Under the pieces are notes generated by a model. It did no database searches. It saw only the letters and a program-made list of their open reading frames with translations, and was not told the DNA's origin. Below are positions 21,005 through 33,103 of a DNA stretch of 64,000 nt, one piece after another. Source of the DNA: Lepas anatifera. Taxonomy: Eukaryota; Arthropoda; Thecostraca; Lepadidae. The stretch covers positions 62,001 to 126,000 of the forward strand of contig JAOTON010001696.1 of assembly GCA_034440635.1 (NCBI GenBank), in the 5' to 3' direction. Every line of letters begins with the position of its first letter. Positions within the stretch are counted from its first letter, which is position 1. A program made the position numbers and the translations under genes.

Positions 21005-23308
21005 TATCTAAGCCATGAATTGGGTGTACTGAAACTGGGCCCCAGTCAGCAGTCATTGGAAGGAGAAGTGCCCCCTCTGTCTGTCACTGTAAAGCTTAAA
21101 TGTTTTCCAATAGTTTCAACATTACTTAAAGGGGATGACAACAGTATGGAGTTTTAATTGAGATAGGTAGGTACTTAGGTATTTTTGTGATGAGCTTGTT
21201 GTGAATCTACTGGATCCATACTGCATTTGTCCCAGAATTTACAATCAGTGGAAAAAAGGTAAAATTAGCCCCCTACCCACCCTGCTGTTCCCTGTCCTAT
21301 CCATGCATGTGAATCCATACACATTAGTTCTTCATAGCTTGAGCTACAAAGATGGTCCTGCATCTGTGCCCGCCTTATAATATGGGCAGTTGAAATTATG
21401 CCAATGCAGGCACAGACTCAGGAGCAGCACAGCATGATGATAATACAAGCATGACACACAGTTCAAACAAATCTGACAGTCATGTTTGCACCATGTGAAT
21501 TAAGGTATAGGAAGCTCATCTTTTCCTGTAAGAAAAGCTCACACCCATAACCAGGCCAAAACTCACAGACCTGCACAGTGGACATATGATGATGGAGCAC
21601 CAATGTCATAAGTTGACAGTGTGTATGAAGGTTTGAGTTGAAGCTGACAAGGTTGAGTCTGTGAGCAGCTCCACCTGAGGAGCCAGCCTCTTTACTGTTC
21701 CACACATGGGATAGAAGAGGGAGTTTTAGTCCCTCCCTGGATTTATCACTTCCTCAGGGTGCAGCATCCTGGCAGCAGCACCCTCAGTGTTTCTAGTCAC
21801 AGTGGAGATACTTGTGATAGGTGCCTTTGTAGTGGTGGGTAACTTCTCTTCCTCTTGGTGGAATAATTAATAAAATGAGTAATGAATATATAACAAATAA
21901 CAAATATTAACAAATAAAATAACAAATATTAACAATAGAATTAATTGCAGATCGACTCTTCCCCCATCCCCTTCAAATTAGCTTGGCACTCCTATTTGCC
22001 TCCTTACACTGACTCAAGTATTGGTTTCCTGTATCGTGTACCTGCAATAAACGTATGGAAGTGACAGTTAGAGGCCCAGCCACAGCAGCAATGCTCAAAT
22101 AATTGGACCTATCCATGAACAGCTTCTATTGGCAGCAGTGTCCATGCTCTCTGAGCACCATGGCACAACAACAGCTGTACTACATGCTTGCACCTGACCT
22201 GTCACAGGAGATAGTTGCACGCTCCGTGTGGGAGCTCCACGCTGCACTATTGGTCGGCAGTGCGTCCACAGACTGACGCTGGCCCAGTCAAGGAGAGATG
22301 CGAGAGCAAACCTCAACAGAAACATGCCAGCCGATCATATGTTCAGGCTGAAACTGTGTTCACAGGCGAGCACACATAAGCTAACTATCTAGTAGTCGGT
22401 GTCACTGGACGCACCCTTGAACTCCTGAGCTCCAGGCAGCCGCCAATCAGAGGCACCATAGCAGAAGCTGATGACATTAAAGCCGCCTGGCATTCACCAT
22501 CTGTCGCATGAGTAACAGCAGACTCCGCCCGGGAGCCGGACGTGGTGACATTGGCCTGCGGCCCGGCCACAGCAGCACGGCCCACTCAGCCCAGCAGAGG
22601 TGTGCCGATCCAACCTTGACAGACATGCATCAGCACAGTCAGATGACTGGGCCGAGATTAGCTTCACAGAGAAGTATGCCCGATCCAGGTACCCACCAGT
22701 CAGCATCATCGCAGGTGTCATTGAAGTGCTCCTCGAAGTGCAGGCGGCCGCCAAGCAGAGGCGCTGCAGTAGGTGCAGACGCACCTTAGTTCCAGTCGAT
22801 GTAGGCGCCAGCCACCCAGAGTGTCCGCCATCTATGAGAAGGAAGGAAGGAAAGGACTTTAAGTTACAGGGTTTGTGACAACTGAGCGCCTAAACAGGGT
22901 ATTAGTTTTCGGCAAAATATTGGCGTTGTCAAGAGTAGAGCAAAATTGGACCGGGAGCAAGTGCTCGGTCGCGGGCCTCCAGATGCCTTTTGATGTTCAC
23001 GGTTGTACTCGCTTAGGCTTTTTTTAAATTGTGTTATGCCTGCTCTCGATGCAAACAAATTGGCCCCTCCCCCTTAATAAATTTAATGCCACCCACTGGC
23101 GCCGGAAAACTAGGCCATGTATGCAACGATCGCGACAAACAGTAAATCATGCTGGTTCACGCTTTAAAAAGTATTAAAAAAACAGTAGGAGATGCCAAGG
23201 AGTGCATACAAAAAATGTCATAGATGCCAGCACCTTGCAAGTCAGGCCACACAGGGGCACCACGATTCCACTGTGCCAGTCTGCAGAATGTGACAGGAGA
23301 CAACGAAA
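21005..23308. other. No gene recognised upstream of CAB39
   Basis: The stretch 22080-22850 is richer in GC and has several overlapping open frames, but no frame shows a recognisable domain or splice structure. It may include promoter or 5' untranslated material for the downstream CAB39 gene. I cannot locate a transcription start. Confidence 0.35.
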
Positions 23309-23556
23309 TGTTTGGGGCAGCTCGAATTCTTCCCCAATTGGGGCAGCCTTAGGGTAGCTGGAGCAGTTTTTCTTTCAGTTGGAGCATAATTTGTTTCACC
23401 CATTCTTCTTGTCCCATCTTATTGGCACCTTTTTTTACTTTGTAGTGAGAAAGTACTGTCCAAAATGTGTAGATTTAGTTCCAATGTTTCCTCATCTGCC
23501 CCAAAGACAGACAGAAGTTGCCCCAAACCAGGTCAACCCAAAGGCTGCCCCAAGGA
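23309..23556. mobile_element. Short inverted-repeat element (TTTGGGGCAGC termini)
   Basis: TTTGGGGCAGC at about 23309 is the inverse of GCTGCCCCAAGG at about 23545, and TTGGGGCAGCC and GTTGCCCCAAACC occur internally. This gives a non-coding foldback of about 250 bp. A similar pair (TTTGGGACAGC...CTGTCCCAAACA) is seen at 27428-27709 inside CAB39. Confidence 0.5.
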
Positions 23557-24040
23557 GATCTTGTTGAAACCTGTCATATTCTACAGGCTGGCTAGGGTGG
23601 AGGCGCTGTTGTGTTTATGTCTTCTGATACAATCTTAGGAATGTAACGTCGTGCTCGAACCCCACTGTGCGCGCTACATGGAGAAGTTGTTCTTGTTTGG
23701 ACCGTCTGTTTTTGAGGCTCAGCACATTTAGGAATAGTCATGTTTTCTTGTTGTGCCTGTAGAAATAAAAGCAGCAGCTTATATACAATTATTAATAACA
23801 AAACACTTGGTGGAGTGGAGTCGGAAAGTAGTCGAAACAAGGTGTGCAGCCGACAGTGAAGGGACGGCCACAACGTCAAACGGGGCCTACGGTCGACAAT
23901 GAAGGGGTGGCCAACAACGGAGCTATGCTATGACAAATGATATTGGGATGTACAATAGTAATTGGTTTTAAGGCGGTCCAGTTTCATATACACCTGTGTT
24001 GACAACTTGCTACGTTTCAGGAGGCACATAGTGCCAAAAC

Positions 24041-27000
24041 ATGCCACTGTGGGGAAAGTCCCAGAAGAACCCAGCGGATGTGGTCAAAGCCATCAAAGAA
24101 GGTCTGACCGTGTTGGAGAAGGGCGACAGGAAAACTGAAAAGGTAAGTGCAATAAATTGCACATCCTACTCGTGAGTCAACACATCTCCAATGACCGGGA
24201 GGGGGGGCCTGGGGAGTTCGTGGTGACTAGCGTCTCCACACGGAATTTTCCTAAATTACCGGAAAGTAGCAGCGCACCGTGCTTTTGATAACTCATGTCT
24301 CATCATTTGTGCTCTTTTGCCTTAAAATTGTAGGTCTTGGTCATCCAATTACCATCCAATAGAACAAGTGACATGATTTTGACCTGACATCTAGCAAAGG
24401 TCAGGACAAGGCGGACAGCTTTGTCACGTCTTGGGTTTTTTGGATACCTTTACTTGTGTTCTCCCAGTTATCTGCTAGATAGAATGAATAGCATGTTGTC
24501 CCAACATGAGTAACATTTTCCAGTAGTAAATAAGGCCTAAACCAAAGTTGAAATCGAGTTGAATCTCTAATTGAAAATGAGGGCTGTGTCCTTATGATCG
24601 TTACTTAGATATAACTAGCTTTAGAAATTCTGATATGCAAACATTTGCTTGTGTCTGTATAGTGCTGGTACTATTTAAAACACTGGCAAACCAAGACTGC
24701 TTAATCAAAAGTGTCAGGTATAGTGGTGCTTTTATCATGAAAATATCTCAGTTTAGGTCTGATGTTTGTACATAATAGAAAAATAAAAGATGGTCGTGGT
24801 CATTATTTTTCTCCCAAAAATTTACTCTTTCCGATAACCTCAACAGAAACAAAATGCTGGCATGGGATCAGGAGCATACCAGGGGCAGTAAGGATGGTAG
24901 AGTGAATGCCTGAAAACCTGGAATTGATATCTGGTGGCAACACTGGCCAAGTACTAGTTCCATTAAACACCATGGGTGTTGACAGTATTGTCTATTTAGT
25001 GTGATTCCCTTTTCGCCTGCTAGCGAGGTACGGCTACGTCTGTCCATGGAGCACTAGGTTTTGAGGTGTTGCAGCGCTATACTGATTTGCCTTCACATTT
25101 GCGCAGGCCTTGGAGGATGTCAGCAAGAACCTGGGCTATGCGAAGACGATGCTGTTCGGTTCGTCGGAGCAGGATGCCCAGTCCGACTACCAACTAGCCA
25201 GCTTGGCGCAGGAGATGTACAACACCAACCTGTTGTTGTTGCTCATTAGAAACCTCGGCAAAATCGACTTCGAGGTACGGCACTGAAACCGGACGCGGGG
25301 CCCTGTGGTAGATCTACTGTCTACTGTGCCTCATGCAATTGGTTCTATTCCGGGGGAGGTGATGCTGAACAAGGCCTCACACTCCATTGCACCGGAGTGA
25401 GAATTGAGCACGTCACACAACTTTGGCAGTTGGTGCGTCGTTAAACGTCATGAAGTGCTGCCTTTCGTAAAGTGATTAAACAAAGTTCAGAAATTCAACG
25501 TTTTAAGAAGAAGGTGTAGTTTGATATATGTTTTGTCTCACCAACAACCGCTTACGGTGTTACTTAAAAACCGAATCAAGGGGAATGTAATAGGTTGATG
25601 AGTTTTGAAGTGCTGCGGCGAGGAGCATGATGATGAGTTGCTAAGATGTTCCCTGGCCTCTCCCCTCGAATCCGGAAGTGTAAAAAACACTGAAGATTAT
25701 ATATTCTGGCACAGCCCTTCATCAGAATCGTGGAGTAAATATCAATAATTCTCAGTCCTAGTATAGCCAGACCTCGAATTGAGCTTCACCCAAAAATGCC
25801 TTTTAGAATGAATCGTTAAAAATAAGATTGGTATCAAAAAAACATTATCAAAAAACATTATCAGTATTTTTTGATAAGATTATTCAGAAAAACATTATCT
25901 ATTTTTTGATTAACATTATCAAAAATACATTATCAATTTTATATTAAAAAATGAAATTAATGAATTGATAATTAATATAAAATTATATAAAATTATAAAA
26001 TTAATATAAAATTGATAATGTGTTTTTGCAGCCACACGTATACTCTTTCGACGCTTAACGTTGGGCTTGAAGAGCAGGCTGTGGAAAATGGGTTTATCAA
26101 TTACAAAAAAGTTGACCTTGACCACTAGGTACAATCTTAACTAAATAATTCGAGGGAGGCTTTTATTGTAAAAATATAGCATCATGTTAAAGGGGAAAGT
26201 ATGCAATCTTTACACCGATCTAGTATCACGTCTACTAGTGCTAAATAGGTAGCTTTTGGTTAGCATTTTCGCTGCAGTCGACGGAAAAAAGTAAATAATA
26301 AGAACAGAAATATTCAAATAACCGATTAAGGTACTTCAGCGAGTTTTTCATTGTTAATCAAAAGCTAGTGTTTGGCTGAAATAATTGAAAAGTCTGTCAC
26401 AAATACTGGTCTAGGTTTGTTGTATTGTCGGCATTGCTTTTAGGTTAGAGGTACCAATATCGTTGTTGTCACGACATCCAATCTTTTTTTAACGATTCAT
26501 TCTAAAAGGCATTTTGAGTGAAGCTCAATTCGAGGTCTGGCTATACTAGGACTGAGAATTATTGATATTTACTCCACGATTCTGATGAAGGGCTGTGCCC
26601 GAATATATAATCTTCAGTGTTTTTCACATTTCCGGATTCGAGGGGAGAGGCCAGGGAACATCTTAGGAATGTAATAAGGATGATACAAATTCTTTGTATC
26701 GTTAACTTACCTAGTCGTTACATCTCCTCCCTTGGTCGTTGTCCCTAAAATGTATTTAGTGGCTTCCTAAATGATGCTCATCAACAAACCAGGGGCAGGA
26801 TTATCCGACCACCGCACTAGGAACTACGTTTCAAAACTGAGAAGTCTGAATTTGAAAGTTGTCTGCCACTTTCTAACTTGCTGCAACTAGCCCATTCCAA
26901 TACATGACGTCCACCCGTGTGTGATCGGGTTGCAGTGCGTGTTATACTGCTGGCCGTTGTGACAGCCCCGCTCCCTCAGAGACTGACGGCTCGTGCACTG

Positions 27001-29753
27001 GTTTCAGGGCAAGAAGGACGTGACGCAGATCTTCAACAACATCCTGCGTCGTCAGATCGGCACCCGCTCCCCCACCGTGGAGTACATCTGCACCAAGACC
27101 GAGATCCTCTTCACACTGATGAAGGGGTGAGCCCCTGCCGGCTGGACCGGCCATTGGGGGGGGAACACGCGGCAAAGGTGTGGTGTGCAGCAATGGATGT
27201 TTCAGGGGACGGGGGTCATCCGTCAGATCGGCACCCGCTCTGAGATTCTAAGTCTACATTCAAATCCAACTGTGACGCCTCCCCTAAAAAAATGCATTTT
27301 TATAAATGCGTGATTCGGACGCAATTGCACTTGCGTCATAGCTTCATCAACAGGGATTCGACCAGTCTGCATGACGTGGCAGATTTAGAAAACAACTATC
27401 TGGGGAAGCTTTGCTCAGACCTACCGTTTTGGGACAGCTTTTGCCTGTGTTTGGGACGGGTAAGGAATCCTTGGGCAGAGACTGACACAAAGCAGCATTT
27501 CAAAAACGTTATATCTGACATACAAATACAAGAAATATACCAGATGGAGGGATTCGTGCATAGGGTAAAATTTCGTTGCCCGCCATGGAAATATTCTTAG
27601 CGCTTGGTTACGCCTGAAATGAAAATGTCCGCCCAAATGAAAAGAAAAGTATTTCCCAGAAACTGAAGTTCTGCCCCGATTTGGGCAAAATTCGAACTGT
27701 CCCAAACACCTCGTCGAGTCGCCTGCCCTATTTTGCCGACTGGAGATGAGGAGGGTGTAGGAAATGATTTGCTAGTCGAGCCCACTAAGTGGAGGTGGCC
27801 TGGTGCGCAGGTACGAGCACCAGGGCGTGGCGCTCCACTGCGGCTCCATGCTGCGGGAGTGTGCCCGCTACGAACCCCTCGCCAAAATCATGCTGCACTC
27901 GGAGGAGTTCTACAACTTCTTCTCCTACGTTGAGGTCTCCAACTTCGACATCGCTTCAGACGCCTTCGCCACCTTCAAGGTAGGTCGACACGGATGCATC
28001 GCTTTGTTTACCACATCCCTGTCACCGTCTAGCTTTCATTATGTAGACTACTAGTCTGATTTGTATGGTGGGGTAGGTTGTATCAACTATTGATATGTGT
28101 GATGATCTGATAATTAAAATTTTTATGTCGTTGTTTGTGCTTAACATTTATTGAATTCTGGACTGTGGGCTCGGAATTTTTTTCATTTGAATCAATATTT
28201 TTTTTCTATTGTACATTTGTTGCTCCGTGGTTCTTTGGTGAGTGGACTGTCTCCTTCGAGACACACTTGTGGCTCTCATCAGGACCTACTGACGAAACAC
28301 AAGATCCTCTGCTCTGAATTTCTGGAGGCCAACTACGATCGCGTGTTTGAGCAAAACTACAAACAGTTGTTGCACTCGGAGAACTACGTGACGCGGCGCC
28401 AGTCGCTGAAGCTGCTGGGGAGCTGCTGTTGGACCGACACAACTTCACCGTCATGACCAACTACATATCCAGTCCGGACAATCTGAAGCTGATGATGAAC
28501 ATGCTGAAGGAACGCTCGCGGAACATCCAGTTCGAGGCCTTCCACGTGTTCAAGGTGAGAGTTCCCGGGCATGTCTGAAAGTGATGGTTCTTAACACGCG
28601 CATTGACGGGGTCTGGGCCACCTTCGCATTGACGGGGGCGGGTACCCGCCCCTAAGATCTCGAGAACCATGGTAGGTAGCGAAAAACGGTAAGAGCGTTG
28701 GGCTGCCCATCCACTTCTCCATCGAAAACATTTGAACAATTTTTTTCAGGTCACATTTAGGTCACGAGAGGTCAAAACATGCCCGTCATAGGGATAACAT
28801 GTAAAATTCAGTTTTTCGGTCATTACATCTGAACAAGTAAAGATAGAGTAAAACGACTTAAACTTTATGAATCCTCTTAGCAAGCCGAATCGAATGATAT
28901 ATAATTTGACCTTGCTAGGTCAAATCAAGGATTTGACCTGACCTGAGGTCAGGTCAGGGTCAAATTATATAAAATGCATATCAGTAGAACCGCAAAGCCC
29001 AGGCGAGTCTAATGCAGCTAAAATAAATGCTCTATCACCATCCGTTACTGAGTTATTCCGTAAAAACCATTTTTCCCGTGTATTTCCAATGGAGAGGTCA
29101 TGCCTCGTACCTGACCTTAGGTCATCGATATAAGAAATACCGGAACATATGTTAGAGAACTCGGGGGGCCATTATGTGATATGAGTTTCAATCGGATAAG
29201 TTCACCCTGCTCCGACTTATGCTATCTTAAACTTTGAGGTCGGGTCACTTGACCTGTACTGGTGACCTGACCTGAGATGACCTAACCTTAAAATTTTCAC
29301 AGAAGTTGTAAAAATGATGAGGGAAAAGGTATACCATGTACGGCCGCTGCGCGCCGCCGTTTTTCTCCTGTCTCCGAAAACCCGAGGGGGGGGTCCGCCC
29401 CCGTCATGCCGTGTTAAAGCGCGTGGATTTTTTATGTATAGTTGCACTCGAGTTTTGGAGTATATTTGGGTCCACTTGGTTATCTGTAACGCTAACCAGC
29501 GTAGCAGTTGAAACCTTGACTAGGTTGAGATTAGGTATGTTGGTCCATAACTATGCACCCTCATCTACAGGTGTTCGTAGCCAACCCGAACAAGCCCAAG
29601 CCTATTCTGGACATATTGATACGCAACCGCGACCGCCTAGTGGACTTCCTCACGCGCTTTCACACCGACAGGAGTGAGGATGAACAGTTCAACGATGAAA
29701 AGGCCTATCTTATAAAGCAGATCAAAGAGCTCAAACCGCCGGCGGAGCAATAG
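24041..29753 (+). CDS. MO25/CAB39, scaffold of the LKB1-STRAD kinase complex
   Basis: Coding exons: 24041-24142, 25107-25274, 27008-27126, 27811-27979, 28283-28554 and 29571-29753, all with GT-AG introns and matching phases. An acceptor at 24020 marks a 5' UTR intron. The product is about 337 aa, against 341 for human CAB39. It begins [20 protein letters not shown] and keeps family landmarks: [71 protein letters not shown] and [11 protein letters not shown]25 is a cytosolic helical-repeat (ARM-like) protein. It binds the C-terminal WEF motif of the pseudokinase STRAD, locks it in a closed state and so activates LKB1; it also activates several STE20 kinases. One base is missing in exon 5 at a GGGG run (about 28417-28420), which creates a TGA at 28454. 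Exons 5 and 6 are otherwise intact, so the gene is probably functional. Introns 2 and 5 carry transposons. Confidence 0.95.
25355..25442 (+). mobile_element. SINE fragment in CAB39 intron 2
   Basis: GAACAAGGCCTCACACTCC and ACTTTGGCAGTTGGTGCGTCG followed by TTAAACG match the body and 3' tail of the SINE at 4841-5025. The tRNA-like head is absent and no target duplication is visible. Confidence 0.55.
25641..26666. mobile_element. Foldback element with ~190-bp arms in CAB39 intron 2
   Basis: The arms at about 25641-25828 and 26479-26666 are inverted repeats: CTAAGATGTTCCCTGGCCTC against GAGGCCAGGGAACATCTTAG at the outside, GCCTTTTAGAATGAATCGTT against AACGATTCATTCTAAAAGGC at the inside. The spacer of about 650 bp is very AT-rich, with repeated AAAACATTATCA. 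A short related piece (CTGATGAAGGGCTGTGCC) is at 50580-50600 in SLC6 intron 3. Confidence 0.8.
28591..29417 (+). mobile_element. TTAA element, family gamma, in CAB39 intron 5
   Basis: This 827-bp element runs from TTAA 28591-28594 to TTAA 29414-29417. The left end is TTAACACGCGCATTGACGGG with the palindrome GGGCGGGTACCCGCCC, and the right end is CCCCCGTCATGCCGTGTTAA. An almost perfect 23-bp palindrome made of overlapping TGACCT/AGGTCA hexamers spans 28934-28956. Half-sites continue at 29095-29125 and 29240-29290, and a GC hairpin lies near 29350. The element is non-coding and in the same orientation as the gene. Confidence 0.85.
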
Positions 29754-32700
29754 CATCTTGCGTGAGTGAGTGTTGATGGGCTTGTTTTTGAAAGTGCGAA
29801 GTGTGTGAGAGTTCTCCTGTAGGGCTGTTGTCCGTGGCGCTGTTTTTCAATGAGGCGGGTTTCGACAGGGGTTTGCGCTCGTGATTTCGTGTGATGGACG
29901 TTAAGCGATGCTGAATTCACGTTTGTCGATCTATGAAGCTTTTGGGATTTAATGCATTGTAATGGTGCAGTTATGCGTCGGGGGATTTGTGGGAAAAGAA
30001 AACACAACGCCAAAAATCAGGCTGGCAATGTCTTATATTAGCCCCACTGAAGCAGGAAGCACTTCTGAAGTCCCCTCCGGTTCCCGTGCTACGGGTAAAC
30101 AAAAAAGGGAGGCCTTCGTGGCCCAAATTGAGCGTTCTAAACGTTCATTTTGCACATTTCGAACCCTGAGACAAATTGTATATGGCCCACGGGTGCCTCC
30201 AGATGCAAGTTTTTTTCGGGGACACGCAGGTTTTTACGGCATGGTACAGATGAGTGATTCAAATTGCTATTTTAATGTACCGATTATAAGTGGGTTATTT
30301 GTAAGGTGATCGAAATATAGCATGCAAATCATAATTCGAAAATTCATGATCATAAAGCATGCAATCAAATTCGAAATTCGTTCTCAGTTTCTGGATTTTT
30401 CTTTGTTCTAATGTAATCATTATCTTTACTTATTTTCCAGAAGAGGTCATAAACCTTTGCTTTTTACTGAGCTCCTTTTATTTTTTAGGTATATGCAGGA
30501 GCTGCTTGGTCACCTATGATTGTAAAGAACGAGCATTTATGATGCCCCAACTAATTGTCAGAAGCCGATGACGAACGAAGTGAGAAAAGGCTTCTATTCT
30601 GTCCTCTTTGTAGGCGCTTCAAGGATGTATTTTGGTATAATTTTTCCCTTGAATTAAACAATTACATGTGAAATGCTATGATGTTTTGACCTAAATTTTT
30701 ATTATAGTCATCGTTTCCAGTACGAATTAGAATTTATATGCTCCAATCCTACTGGCGATTTCAAGTTTGTGTGGGATATTGATCTCTGACCGCCTTGGTC
30801 AGTCTGAAATGAACGCAAGTAACCCTAAGAAACAAGCCGACACTATTCTAAGGCAGTGTAATATGTAGCACATATTCCTAGCCTCTTTAAAAGCCACGAA
30901 CCGGGTATGTGACTTAAATATGAAAGTGGGTAAGGAAACGACTGCATGCATTCGACCGATCGACTATGTATATTTTTATCCTACCGGTGGCCTATAGAAG
31001 GGCCTGTGTCCACCGCTGGTAAAGGAAATCTGACAAAACCATGTCTGGTGTATTTTTCTTTTTCTACTCGAGCAGCCTAAACCTAAAGATTTGGCCTATG
31101 GCGGTCATTGTACGATCAGCTGTCGATCTCATTTATCCATTTTTGTTACCTAGATCACATTTGGCACAGAAAACCGTACACAAATATTGTCTAGTGCTCA
31201 AGAAACCTCAAGAAACAAGAAGTAAAAGAGCAAGTTTGAAATGTCTATCTTGAAGCATCTTCAATTCTTTAATAGTCATGCAACTGCGTTCGAATTTACC
31301 AATTGCACGCGCTCCAAGAAATGAGTTTGAAGAGCTCAGATAAGATGGATGGTGACAAGTCAAAATTGATACATAAGCATATATATTTTACGGCTTTTGA
31401 AAATTATTTTAAATCATTTTCCCGCATAATCTTATTTTTCTACTTTTCTAATTTTGTCATCGAACACAGGTTCCCTCGAGCATAAGTTCAGAGGAATCGA
31501 TTAAGGTTTATTTCACCGAAGTCAGTCGGTAAGTTTCTGAGATCGTAGGGGAGGTCGCTGTTTATCCCTTCTACGGATATTGTATTTTTAAAAGGGTGGC
31601 GCAGTAAATTTAACTCACCCTGTGGTGAATGCATGCTATATGATGATAGACCGACCAGTATCGCGTCTGGCAGTTATATTCCTGCATAAGTAAGAGTATC
31701 GACATTGACATGGAATCAGCACAAACAAGATTACAATCGCTTGCCTGGTGTGATGCTCATTAAATCGGACGGCGACGCTGCGAAATGCGATAATTTGTGA
31801 GGCTGAGCATTCACACGTGCTGTGTTTTGAGTGCAATCGTGTGAAACGTGGAAATCTTATCAGGAGTTTGGTGTTCGGCTGCGTGACGTCAGAGTAGCCG
31901 AGGGATTGCCGCGCGCCGCGGCTCTAGTTTTAACTGCGGATCGCGCCAGTCCTGTATCGAGGACGCGACATGACAGATTGCGTATGCCACCCACTGGGTG
32001 GGTTGAAGCTCTGGTGAGAAGTTTCGGTGATTGGTTAAGAATGTGCATTTCTTTGTTGTCAAGAAGAATCGAGCATATCCTACTCGCTCGCCGGATGCCG
32101 GGTGGTTCTGATGTTTCGTTGATGTCCCCTTGTCACATCGATGACCTCGTCTTCTGTTATTTTTTTGCTTTAGTTAGGGCGTGGAACTGCCTTAGCACCG
32201 GGCCTTTAGACTCCTAGACATGTACTAATGAGGCGCACCTTCTCTTCGATCTATGGTATTGCCGATCTGTGAGATTTTTCAAACACCCTTTTATAAATTT
32301 CTGTCACATCTCTACTGAATATTCCTAGACATTTTAGTGAATCCCCTGTTTCTCTACGTCTTAGACGTAATTATCTTGAGGTGTTACCTATTTACCCATC
32401 TCTCTGCGTTTAAGGCCTTCGCCGCCTGGAGTTCCGCTCTCCCTGAATATGTGAAGCCCTTCTGCCATGGATAAGCCTGATTAAAAAGTTGTGCTTCGGT
32501 TAGATAGATCCTTTTGCAGAGTGTGTTGGTAGCACCTACGGCCACTGCAGCAGGCTTCCCTGGCGCGCTGGCCAGTGGAGCCTGCCTGTGCCTCGTCTGC
32601 CCTCTGTTTATCCCCAACTCCGGCCTCCAGCCCGGGTAATACAGTCCGCGCACTCACTGCCCTGTTTGTTCCACCAATTTCGAACCCGAGACTGCTTCAT

Positions 32701-32928
32701 CGGGTTGTGGTGAGCACCAGCCGATGATTTGGTGATAAAAAACAGCAAATAGTCCAGGTTTCAGTAGATACTCGTACATGAGGCTATTTTTCAGCTTCAG
32801 AAGCCGGTGACGAACGAAGTGAGAAATGTTTTCTGTGTACCTGTTTCAGAATTAACATTTTCTTTTGTATGGACCGCTTTTAGTTTCTTGTAATGGCTGT
32901 TTTAGATTCTTAAGCTTCTTTTGCATCA
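29754..32928. other. CAB39 3' flank, no further gene recognised
   Basis: The first few hundred bases are presumably the CAB39 3' UTR. I found no clear AATAAA close by, so the transcript end is not set. A direct repeat of about 30 bp (CAGAAGCCGATGACGAACGA at about 30560 and CAGAAGCCGGTGACGAACGA at about 32800) suggests a dispersed repeat. No coding exon is recognised. Confidence 0.4.
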
Positions 32929-32936
32929 CTCCAGGA

Positions 32937-33095
32937 CAGGGGCAGCCGCCCCCCCCCCACCCACCTGAGGGTCCCCTGAGGACACGGTTATGTAACAAGC
33001 AGGGCCCTTTTTAGCCATCAGGGCCTTTTTGGCGCTGTCGCAGGGCCATTGTCGGGGCGCCGCCCCCCCTGAGCGAAATCCTGGCTACGCCCCTG
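32937..33095. mobile_element. hAT-like miniature element with 8-bp target duplication
   Basis: A 159-bp element has termini CAGGGGC and GCCCCTG and a GC-rich interior. It is flanked by a perfect 8-bp direct repeat, CTCCAGGA (32929-32936 and 33096-33103). An 8-bp duplication and CAG-type ends are typical of hAT transposons. Confidence 0.75.
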
Positions 33096-33103
33096 CTCCA
33101 GGA

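Noticed and set aside
22385..22878. Overlapping 90-codon frames on both strands upstream of CAB39
   Set aside because: They are GC-rich open frames on both strands with no family resemblance or splice context.
24041..29753. CAB39 as a processed or dead pseudogene because of the exon-5 frameshift
   Set aside because: It has introns with intact splice sites, and every exon is conserved apart from one missing base in a GGGG run.
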